This document shows, one piece after another, positions 25,802 through 32,498 of a stretch of 64,000 bases of DNA. The DNA is taken from positions 1,603,531 through 1,667,530 of the forward strand of contig NZ_JAEMNW010000001.1 of NCBI RefSeq assembly GCF_016481275.1, read 5' to 3'. Below the pieces are notes generated by a model. That model searched no databases and was not told the origin of the DNA. It worked only from the letters and a program-made list of their open reading frames with translations. Source of the DNA: Antrihabitans auranticaus. GTDB lineage: Bacteria > Actinomycetota > Actinomycetes > Mycobacteriales > Mycobacteriaceae. Position numbers and translations under genes: made by a program. Each line of letters begins with the position of its first letter. The stretch's first letter is position 1.

Positions 25802-26038
25802 TCACGAACTGCGAGTGTGCGAGCCCGCGAGTGGCCGCGCAAGAGCGAACAGCTCGTTTCGATCGATACGGATGGCGCGCGGACCCAGGCGGTAGCCGGT
25901 GAGCCGGCCTTCCGAAATCCAGTTTCGCAACGTCTTGACACAGACACCGATCGTTTGCGCGCCTTCCTGCAGACTCACCAACGACGGATCGCCGGGCGAA
26001 CTGTGGCGACCATGGGGGCACTTCTTCGAATGAGCCAT
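25802..26038 (-). CDS. Excisionase-like HTH protein, 78 aa
   Basis: A helix-turn-helix of the excisionase/MerR type (VSLQEGAQTIGVCVKTLRNW, then ISEGRLTGYRLGPRAIRIDRNEL) with a short basic N-terminal tail containing a Cys/His pair. The ATG at 26038 has AAGGAG about eight bases upstream. The core is roughly 60 percent identical by eye to the 55-residue protein at 25386-25553, so the pair arose by duplication. Both lie within 3 kb of attR, where Xis factors are often found. Confidence 0.72.
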   Translation of the reverse strand: MAHSKKCPHGRHSSPGDPSLVSLQEGAQTIGVCVKTLRNWISEGRLTGYRLGPRAIRIDRNELFALARPLAGSHTRSS

Positions 26039-26296
26039 CGAATTCGCTCCTTGGATTGATTGCGGCGGAAACACCTTGCAACCCAATGAAACTGACGATC
26101 TTCGTCACACGGCAGTGCACACAGTGGGGGCACTCGACGCGCCGTGGGGCACACAAAACCCCGACCAGGCCGTTCGCTTCACTCGGAAAGGCGAGGGGAA
26201 CGCGTACACCGTAGACTCGGCGACGAAGCCTTCGTGACGATCTGAGGATTCGTAATCGCGTGGGCCGACCTCGGAGCGCGGGAGGAACTGGAACAG

Positions 26297-27073
26297 ATGA
26301 TGCCAACACGACATGCATTTCCGACGTCGCTCCCCGCTTCGCTTTCTGACGCCGGCGAAATCCGCCGCAACGACTGGGCCGCGTTTCGTGGCGTGGCGAC
26401 GCTCGACGATCATTGGTCCCTTAGGAATTGGGATGACAACTACTCGGCTTACTACTGGTACCTAACGTTTGATGACGGCGAGCTCGCGAATCTCGCCCGA
26501 CGCTGCCAGGCGGCCTTGCCGACTGAGTACCTCGACCCAGTGCCGGTAGACGGCTTGCACATGACAGTGTTGAAGGTCGGGCCGTCGGCCGCGGTCTCGA
26601 GTTTCGAACTAGACGCCATTGCCGCTGATGCTGCAGAACGCCTCGAATCGGTGGACGCGTTTTCCATCACGATCGGTCCGTTAGCTGGCTCGAAGGGTGC
26701 AGCGAGGTTTTCGGTTACACCGTGGACCGACCTGTTTCGCCTCCACCACGAACTCGCAAAGGCGAGCCTCCGCCCGGGCGCGAGTCCTGTGGATACGAGC
26801 TTGTTCCGCCCGCATCTCGGCATCGCATACAGCAATTGCAGACGCCCGACGGATGAACTCGTGGAGTGTGTGGAGCAACTGCGGTCGATTCCGCCAGTAG
26901 TCGTGCCGGTGTCGAGCGTAGATCTCGTCGAAGTTCGTCGGGAGGGCCAGCAGTATCGGTGGGCAAATCGCCATAAAGTCGTTCTGCGAGATGCCAACTC
27001 GGGGCACTACGGAGCGGCCGGTGCTGAAAACTCCTTCGCACGTGTCGACCACTCACGTAATGCGTCTGAATAG
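26297..27073 (+). CDS. 2H phosphoesterase (2'-5' RNA ligase family)
   Basis: 258 residues with the two-histidine fold. The first signature is LHMT at 87-90 (H88, T90) and the second PHLG at 172-175 (H173, with Gly instead of the usual Thr/Ser two positions later). GGGAGGA lies ten bases before the ATG. Family members cleave or ligate 2'-5' phosphodiesters, cyclic phosphates or ADP-ribose phosphates; the substrate here is unknown. It is the only plus-strand gene of the ICE apart from those in IS21. It runs head-on into the HTH-TPR regulator gene with a 67-base overlap of coding ends. Confidence 0.82.
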   Translation: MMPTRHAFPTSLPASLSDAGEIRRNDWAAFRGVATLDDHWSLRNWDDNYSAYYWYLTFDDGELANLARRCQAALPTEYLDPVPVDGLHMTVLKVGPSAAVSSFELDAIAADAAERLESVDAFSITIGPLAGSKGAARFSVTPWTDLFRLHHELAKASLRPGASPVDTSLFRPHLGIAYSNCRRPTDELVECVEQLRSIPPVVVPVSSVDLVEVRREGQQYRWANRHKVVLRDANSGHYGAAGAENSFARVDHSRNASE

Positions 27074-28308
27074 TCCTTGACCTCAGGTACTTTGACCGAT
27101 TTCGCGACCGCACCCAGCTCGTGGGCACGCTGCCAGACAGATCGGATTGGGCGGTCGTCCGATGCCATCAGGGCTTCGTGCCCCAGTTGCATCGCCTGTT
27201 CGACGTCCGGCCGGCTGGAACGAATCAGCGCCGTTGCCATATCGAGTCGCACGAGCGATCTGCTCCATACTGAATCAGACTCATTGACGAGCTTTTCGAC
27301 ATCGTGCCCATAGTCCAAGGTCCGGTCGAACTTGCCAGCAGAAAGAAACGCAGTCGCTGCGTTCGCGGCCAGCCTCGCGGCACCGTACGAATCGAATGTT
27401 AGTGCTGGAGTGAGCCCCTCCGAAGGGCTATGCATCGTTGAGAGCGACATAGCTGCCGCGATCACTTCCTCGACCCCATCAGCATCGCCGAGCTTTCCCA
27501 AGGCCCGCGCAAGACCGTTCGAGTAGAGCCGGACAGACTGCGGGCCGTTGCCAGCATATCGAACACCATCACGTGCGAGATCCGCGGCTTGTTTGAAATC
27601 TCCCACGTAGTAGGCGCAGAAGCTTTCGGTTCCGCGGACCCAGCCCTGCAAGCCGGAGTCGGCGATCAACGATGCGATGCCGAACGCTTCGCGGCAATAG
27701 ATTCGCGCATGGCCGAATCGGCCCCGATTCACAGCCATGTATCCGAGCGTCCCCGAAAGCTTGGCGGCGAGGACGTATAGCCGGTGTAGCTGGAGGGGAT
27801 GACGAGTCTGCTTCCGAAGCACTTCAATCCGCCGACGTAGGGCGAAAACCTCCGGCGCCAGACGGCGAGGACCTTCGAGCTCGTAGCGCAGAAGGATGTC
27901 GGTCAGAGCAAAATCGATGATGTCGAGGACCCCGTCGTCAACATCCGTCGACGAAATCTGTTGCAACCGCGCGGCAATGACAAGCGGGCTTTCGAAGCCT
28001 TCATCGGAACTGGCCAGGCCTTTTGGCGTCGAAACACTTGCTTCGGGATAGCCCACATCAGCCGGGATGAGGTCGCGCCCGGTCAGTTCGGTAAGAACAG
28101 AAATCAACACGTCGCAGCTCCGCTGCCCTGGCTGGGAAATGATCCCGCTCAAGTATTTTGCGATCGTGGTGTGGGTAGTTGCGATGCGCTCGCCGTTTGA
28201 ACGCACACTCGCTTCACGCATGCGACTAGCAAGGCCTTTGTTGCTGACTCCAGTTTCAACCATCAGCGCTGTTAGTCGCTGATTCGGCGTCTTCCCGTTC
28301 GCGGCCAC
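27007..28308 (-). CDS. HTH-TPR transcriptional regulator
   Basis: 433 residues. The N-terminal Xre-type helix-turn-helix lies at about 5-80 (NQRLTALMVETGVSNKGLASRMRE, then THTTIAKYLSG). A long all-helical region with tetratricopeptide-like repeats follows, as in large Streptomyces regulators that sense peptides or proteins. GTG at 28308 is preferred, with AAGGGG five bases upstream; the frame is open further up but that part looks non-coding. Its promoter region holds GTGTGGCAA repeats. The gene is convergent with the 2H phosphoesterase gene and is the last gene before attR, so it may control element or phosphoesterase expression. Confidence 0.8.
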   Translation of the reverse strand: MAANGKTPNQRLTALMVETGVSNKGLASRMREASVRSNGERIATTHTTIAKYLSGIISQPGQRSCDVLISVLTELTGRDLIPADVGYPEASVSTPKGLASSDEGFESPLVIAARLQQISSTDVDDGVLDIIDFALTDILLRYELEGPRRLAPEVFALRRRIEVLRKQTRHPLQLHRLYVLAAKLSGTLGYMAVNRGRFGHARIYCREAFGIASLIADSGLQGWVRGTESFCAYYVGDFKQAADLARDGVRYAGNGPQSVRLYSNGLARALGKLGDADGVEEVIAAAMSLSTMHSPSEGLTPALTFDSYGAARLAANAATAFLSAGKFDRTLDYGHDVEKLVNESDSVWSRSLVRLDMATALIRSSRPDVEQAMQLGHEALMASDDRPIRSVWQRAHELGAVAKSVKVPEVKDYSDALREWSTRAKEFSAPAAP

Positions 28309-28383
28309 AACAACCCCTTTGCCCCCACTCAGCAGCACGCACTGCCACCTATTTCGCAGATCGTACTCCGCGCATCCGCCATT

Positions 28384-28427
28384 CGTGTGGCAACACACAA
28401 CCACCCGTGTGGCAAACATGTGGCAGA
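28384..28427. repeat. Direct repeats upstream of the HTH-TPR gene
   Basis: CGTGTGGCAA occurs at 28384-28393 and again at 28406-28415, with a degenerate copy CATGTGGCAG at 28418-28427. They lie 75-120 bases upstream of the regulator's GTG and 130-170 bases from attR. They could be operator sites for the adjacent regulator or arm-type sites for the integrase/Xis machinery. Confidence 0.45.
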
Positions 28428-28555
28428 GACGATTCTTTTCGCTGCCATCCGAGTCGCAATGTTTCCACTCGATGCAATCGAAAAATATCGCTTGAACTGG
28501 CATTATTAGGCAGAAACTTGCACGTCACAGATCCGCGTGTTATAAAAGATCTGCA

Positions 28556-28602
28556 ACGGACTTTTAATCCGCAGGTCCTCGGTTCGAGCCCGAGAGGGGG
28601 CA
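28556..28602 (+). other. attR: 3' fragment of tRNA-Lys(TTT)
   Basis: The anticodon loop CTTTTAA (28561-28567), its 3' stem, the variable loop, the T arm CTCGG-TTCGAGC-CCGAG (28578-28594) and the acceptor 3' strand AGGGGGC plus discriminator A are present. The sequence upstream cannot form the D arm or the complementary acceptor strand GCCCCCT. No CCA is encoded. This is the footprint of integration into a tRNA gene: the 3' half is duplicated at the far end of the element. The intact gene should be at attL, beyond the left edge. Confidence 0.88.
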
Positions 28603-28604
28603 CT

Positions 28605-28979
28605 TCAGGACGAGAAATCGTCCGCTTCGACGATGCGCGCCAGCTTCTTCGGCGCGACGAGGGTGAACGAGGTCCGCACCCATTCGCGCAGCTGGCTCCA
28701 CCGCTCGTCGTCGGCATCCGGGGGCAGCGTCAGATTGACCCACCCGTGCCGGCCGAGGCCGTAGCCGGCCGGCTCCGCGGCAGAATCGGTTGCAACGACC
28801 GCCGCCGCTTCGTCTTTCGTCAGCTTGAAGGACAGACTCGTCGCGTCGAGGTCGCTGAACACGAAGTTCTTGCCGCGAACCCGAAACGTCGGGTGCCCGC
28901 CCCACTCTTCGATATCGACGCGCACAGCCTCGGGGAGCTCGGCGACGAACTCCTCGAGGCGACGCATGTTGTCTGTCAT
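28605..28979 (-). CDS. MmcQ/YjbR family protein
   Basis: A 124-residue protein of the MmcQ/YjbR (CyaY-like fold) family, with the typical blocks WGGHPTFRVRGKNFVF, LSFKLTKDEAAAVVA, YGLGRHGWVNLTLP and a final helix. The family is annotated as DNA-binding, but its cellular role is not settled. The ATG at 28979 is used. The stop lies two bases beyond the tRNA fragment, so this is the first chromosomal gene outside the ICE. It lies directly after the acyl-CoA-binding protein gene in the same direction. Confidence 0.85.
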   Translation of the reverse strand: MTDNMRRLEEFVAELPEAVRVDIEEWGGHPTFRVRGKNFVFSDLDATSLSFKLTKDEAAAVVATDSAAEPAGYGLGRHGWVNLTLPPDADDERWSQLREWVRTSFTLVAPKKLARIVEADDFSS

Positions 28980-28999
28980 AACTTTTCGAGCCTCAGCAG

Positions 29000-29260
29000 T
29001 CAGCCTTTGAGCAGCTTCGTGACGAGGTCGATGTAGGCCTGCTTGGCTGCGTCGTTCGACGTGCCCTTCTTCTTCTCCCACGCCTCGTACTTGGCGCGGT
29101 TGACCATGTCGAAACGGCCTGGCTTCTTGCCGTCGACGTCACCCTTCGAGCCCTGCTTGAACAATGCGTAGAGGCTCAGCAGATCGTCGTTACTCGGCCG
29201 CGAGGTGAGCTTCTTGACATCCTCTTGCGCCTGGGCGAACTCAGCGTCGAGCTCTGACAT
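29000..29260 (-). CDS. Acyl-CoA-binding protein
   Basis: 86 residues, the normal size for an ACBP. Conserved features are LYALFKQGSKGDVDGKKPG, the YEAWEKKKGTS segment with ligand-contacting Lys and Trp, and AKQAYIDLVTKL. The protein binds long-chain acyl-CoA esters in the cytosol. GGGAG precedes the ATG at 29260. It is divergent from the DUF937 gene and upstream of the MmcQ/YjbR gene. Confidence 0.92.
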   Translation of the reverse strand: MSELDAEFAQAQEDVKKLTSRPSNDDLLSLYALFKQGSKGDVDGKKPGRFDMVNRAKYEAWEKKKGTSNDAAKQAYIDLVTKLLKG

Positions 29261-29418
29261 TGCACACTCCCTGTTGTGTCGACGGAATCGTCGAAGTCAG
29301 CCTAACGCCGATCAGGAAAAGACCTCGGGGAAACAAACTCTCCCGCCGATGCGAAGGGTTCATTATTGTCAGCGCCACGGGGCATTTGACGGTAATGCCC
29401 ACGAATAGGCGGGGCCGA

Positions 29419-30045
29419 ATGGCATCACTCGAAGATCTTTTGTCCCAGATTCCCATCAGCCAGATCGCCGGTCAGCTCGGCGTCGATGAGCAGACGGCTA
29501 CGAACGCGGTCAAGGCCGCAATTCCAACGCTGGTCGGCGGACTGGAGGCGAACGCGCAGGATCCGAAAGGCGCAGCTTCCCTAGAGAACGCACTCAGCCA
29601 GCACGGCGACCTCCTCGACGGCGGCGTCGACATCAACCAGGTGGATGTGAACGACGGCACGAAGATCGTCAGCAACATCTTCGGTTCGGCTCAGAACCAG
29701 GTCGTCAGCACCCTCGGCAGTGGCGTGGGCGGTGGCGGCAACGAGCTGATCAAGCAGCTGCTGCCGATCCTGGCGCCGATCGTCCTCGCCTACGTCGCCA
29801 AGCAGCTGACCGGTGGTGGGGGCGCCGCGACACCCGCACCGACACCTACTCCGCAGGCACAGTCGGCTGGTGGCGGCGTTCTCGGCGACCTCCTCGGCGG
29901 GCTCCTCCGCAGCGCCACCAGCGGCAGCGGCAGCGGCGGTAGCGCTGGCGGGCTGGGCGGCGTGCTCGGCGGTATTCTCGGTGGAAACGCCGGCGGCGCG
30001 CTCGGCGATGTACTTGGTGGTCTACTCGGCGGCGGGAAGCGCTAG
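29419..30045 (+). CDS. DUF937 domain protein with Gly-rich tail
   Basis: 208 residues. The DUF937 part (about 1-125) has the helical signature LEDLLSQIPISQIAGQLGVD and AIPTLVGGLEAN. The last 70 residues are built from Leu-Gly-Gly repeats (GVLGDLLGGLL, GGVLGGILGG, ALGDVLGGLLGG), which suggests self-association or membrane interaction. The role is not known. The ATG at 29419 is taken because the domain begins there. Confidence 0.8.
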   Translation: MASLEDLLSQIPISQIAGQLGVDEQTATNAVKAAIPTLVGGLEANAQDPKGAASLENALSQHGDLLDGGVDINQVDVNDGTKIVSNIFGSAQNQVVSTLGSGVGGGGNELIKQLLPILAPIVLAYVAKQLTGGGGAATPAPTPTPQAQSAGGGVLGDLLGGLLRSATSGSGSGGSAGGLGGVLGGILGGNAGGALGDVLGGLLGGGKR

Positions 30046-30199
30046 ACGCCTCCCGCGCCTCTTTATGCATGTGGTCGGCCGTGGGTGCGAGGTGTGGAAA
30101 ACTTTCACTTCGCACCTACGGTCGCGTAGGCTGACCTACGATGCGCCAGCCCAAGGACGGGCCGAATTTACGAAATTGCGATCAATCGAGGGGCAAGCT

Positions 30200-31156
30200 A
30201 TGGCGAGGGAATTAACCCAACTCGAGCTGCTGACGGAGTTGCAGCCAGCCGCGGAAGAGAACGTCAACCGTCACGAAAGAATGGCGAAGGAATGGCACCC
30301 CCACGACTACATTCCGTGGGACGAGGGCCGGAACTTTGCTGCGCTCGGCGGCGAAGACTGGGATCCTGAGCAGTCCCGTTTGGGTGAGGTCGCGAAGGCT
30401 GCGATGATCACCAACCTTTTGACGGAAGACAACCTCCCGTCGTACCACCGCGAGATCGCGGAAAACTTCTCCATGGACGGCGCCTGGGGCACCTGGGTCG
30501 GTCGCTGGACCGCTGAGGAAAACCGCCACGGCATCGCGATCCGCGACTACCTGGTCGTCACTCGCGGCGTCGATCCCGTTCAGCTCGAGCAGTTCCGCAT
30601 GGAACACATGACCAACGGGTTCGCATTGCCGGCCGAGGTCGAGGCCGGGCTCCTGCACTCCGTCGCATACGTCACGTTCCAGGAACTCGCGACCCGTGTG
30701 AGCCACCGCAACACCGGCAAGGTCTGCCACGACCCGATCGCCGACCGCATGTTGCAGCGCATCGCCGCCGACGAGAACTTGCACATGGTCTTCTACCGCA
30801 ACATCTGTGGTGCCGCGATGGACCTGTCGCCGGACCAGACGCTGCGTGCGATCAACCTCGTCGTCCAGAACTTCCAGATGCCTGGCGCCGGGATGCCGAA
30901 CTTCCGCCGCAACGGGGTCCTGATGGCCAAGCACGGCATCTACGACCTGCGTCAGCACCTCGAAGAGGTCGTCCAGCCGGTTCTGCGCAAGTGGAACGTC
31001 TTCGAGCGCACCGACTTCACCGCCGAAGGCGAGAATATCCGTGAGGATCTCGCCAAGTTCCTCGAGAAGCTCGAGGGCCAGGTTCTGAAGTTCGAAGAGC
31101 AGCGTGACCGGATGCTCGCCCGCGAAGCGAAACTGCGCGAGCAGCGCGCATCCTGA
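30200..31156 (+). CDS. desA: Acyl-ACP desaturase (DesA1-type)
   Basis: A 318-residue soluble di-iron desaturase that introduces a double bond into acyl-ACP. Iron-ligand motifs are EENRHG at 106-111 and DENLHM at 191-196. In mycobacteria DesA1 is essential and supplies precursors for mycolic acids; the local gene order (desaturase, dusB, LCP protein, phoU) matches Rv0824c-Rv0821c. The ATG at 30200 has GAGGGG six bases upstream. An inverted repeat GGTGCGA/TCGCACC lies at 30084-30116 in its promoter region and may be a lipid-responsive operator. Confidence 0.9.
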   Translation: MARELTQLELLTELQPAAEENVNRHERMAKEWHPHDYIPWDEGRNFAALGGEDWDPEQSRLGEVAKAAMITNLLTEDNLPSYHREIAENFSMDGAWGTWVGRWTAEENRHGIAIRDYLVVTRGVDPVQLEQFRMEHMTNGFALPAEVEAGLLHSVAYVTFQELATRVSHRNTGKVCHDPIADRMLQRIAADENLHMVFYRNICGAAMDLSPDQTLRAINLVVQNFQMPGAGMPNFRRNGVLMAKHGIYDLRQHLEEVVQPVLRKWNVFERTDFTAEGENIREDLAKFLEKLEGQVLKFEEQRDRMLAREAKLREQRAS

Positions 31157-31169
31157 TTTTCGATCCGTT

Positions 31170-31205
31170 CACTGCGTCCGGCACCGATCGGTGCCGGACG
31201 CAGTG
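31170..31205. terminator. Perfect 36-bp palindrome after desA
   Basis: An uninterrupted palindrome with two 18-base arms (centre CCGATCGG) begins 14 bases after the desaturase stop. It can form a long stem-loop in RNA, but no T-run follows, as is usual for actinobacterial terminators. It separates desA from dusB. Confidence 0.75.
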
Positions 31206-31223
31206 CTGTGTGAGGTTGTTGTA

Positions 31224-32366
31224 GTGAATTCTCTCCGTATCGGCTCACTGGAACTGGCGAGCCCCGTCGTCCTGGCACCCATGGCCGGCATCACGAACGT
31301 CGCATTCCGGACGCTCTGCCGCGAACTGGAGATCGCACGCGCCGGCAGCGTCTCCGGGCTCTACGTCTGCGAGATGGTGACCGCTCGAGCACTGGTCGAG
31401 CGCCAGCCCGCGACGCTGCACATGACGACCTTCGGACCCACCGAGACACCTCGTTCACTGCAGCTCTACACGGTCGATCCCGAAACGACGTACCGCGCCG
31501 CCAAGATGATCGTCGACGAGAACATGGCCGACCACATCGACATGAACTTCGGCTGCCCGGTCCCGAAGGTCACCCGCAAGGGTGGCGGTGCCGCGCTCCC
31601 CTACAAGCGCACGCTGTTCGGCAAGATCGTCGCGGCCGCAGTCAGGGCCACGGAGGGCACGCGCGTTCCGGTGACCGTCAAATTCCGCGTCGGGATCGAC
31701 GAGAACAATCACACTCATCTCGACGCCGGCCGGATCGCCGCGGCCGAGGGTGCGGCAGCGGTTGCCCTGCACGCCAGGACGGCCGCTCAGCGGTACTCGG
31801 GGACTGCGGACTGGGATCAGATCACGCGTCTCAAGGAACATGTGACAGATGTCCCAGTGCTCGGTAACGGGGATATCTTCGCGGCGCAGGATGCGGTCCG
31901 GATGATGGCTGAAACGGGATGCGACGGCGTCGTGGTCGGCCGCGGTTGCCTGGGCCGTCCGTGGCTGTTCGCGGAACTGAGCGCGGCGATGCACGGCGTG
32001 CCCGAACCCGAGCCGCCGAACCTCGGCGAGGTCACGACGATCATGCGCCGCCACGCGGAGCTTCTCGCCGACCACCACGGTGAGGCCAAGGGCATGCGGG
32101 AGCTTCGTAAGCATGTGGCCTGGTACCTGCGCGGATTCCCGGCAGGCTCCGAACTTCGGGTCGAGCTCGCGCTCGTCTCGAAGCTGACCGAGCTCGACGA
32201 CCTCCTGGGTCAACTCGACTCGTCGGTGCCGTTCCCGAAAGACGCCGAAGGACCGCGCGGCCGCCAGGGTTCACCCGGCACCGTTGCACTTCCCGACGGG
32301 TGGCTCGACGACCCCGAGGATTGCCTCGTACCTGCGGGCGCCGATCTGATGCACAGCGGTGGTTAG
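31224..32366 (+). CDS. dusB: tRNA-dihydrouridine synthase
   Basis: A 380-residue FMN enzyme that reduces uridines in the tRNA D loop. The N-terminal TIM barrel begins LASPVVLAPMAGITN. The catalytic Cys is C111 in MNFGCPVPKV. The FMN phosphate region VLGNGDIF...GCDGVVVGRGCLGRPW is complete, and a helical tRNA-binding C-terminus follows. GTG at 31224 is chosen with GAGG upstream. Length and motifs are those of DusB, the homologue of Rv0823c. Confidence 0.92.
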   Translation: MNSLRIGSLELASPVVLAPMAGITNVAFRTLCRELEIARAGSVSGLYVCEMVTARALVERQPATLHMTTFGPTETPRSLQLYTVDPETTYRAAKMIVDENMADHIDMNFGCPVPKVTRKGGGAALPYKRTLFGKIVAAAVRATEGTRVPVTVKFRVGIDENNHTHLDAGRIAAAEGAAAVALHARTAAQRYSGTADWDQITRLKEHVTDVPVLGNGDIFAAQDAVRMMAETGCDGVVVGRGCLGRPWLFAELSAAMHGVPEPEPPNLGEVTTIMRRHAELLADHHGEAKGMRELRKHVAWYLRGFPAGSELRVELALVSKLTELDDLLGQLDSSVPFPKDAEGPRGRQGSPGTVALPDGWLDDPEDCLVPAGADLMHSGG

Positions 32367-32498
32367 CGGAGTATTTGCTCAAAGTTCGGCTGAGTGACCG
32401 GCGCGGCATCGCAAGTGTTTCCGGAGTGGACCACTCACACTTAGTCACTATCATTGCGGAAACCATTCGGTACAGAACGAGAGAACAGGGTTGCGTAG

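Larger units (their letters stand above)
1..28602. mobile_element. Integrative conjugative element, right part
   Basis: The stretch carries a co-directional type IV secretion operon, insertion sequences, excisionase-like HTH genes and a terminal tRNA-Lys 3' fragment at 28556-28602. Right of that fragment every gene is conserved chromosomal core. The tRNA fragment has no matching 5' half, so it is read as attR. The left end, where the intact tRNA and attL should be, lies outside the window. No integrase or relaxase is visible here. The secretion genes are of the actinobacterial VirB4/VirD4 kind rather than the single-protein FtsK/TraB kind. The attR is seen in the sequence; the element identity is inferred from gene content. 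Confidence 0.85.

Noticed and set aside
26105-26413. 102-codon minus-strand ORF opposite the 2H gene start
   Set aside because: It is antisense to a well-supported gene and its protein has no plausible composition.
28527-28602. Intact tRNA-Lys gene
   Set aside because: The upstream 28 bases cannot form a D arm or pair with the 3' acceptor strand AGGGGGC, so only the 3' part is real.
30084-30116. Riboswitch upstream of desA
   Set aside because: Only a seven-base inverted repeat is present; no known riboswitch core is seen.
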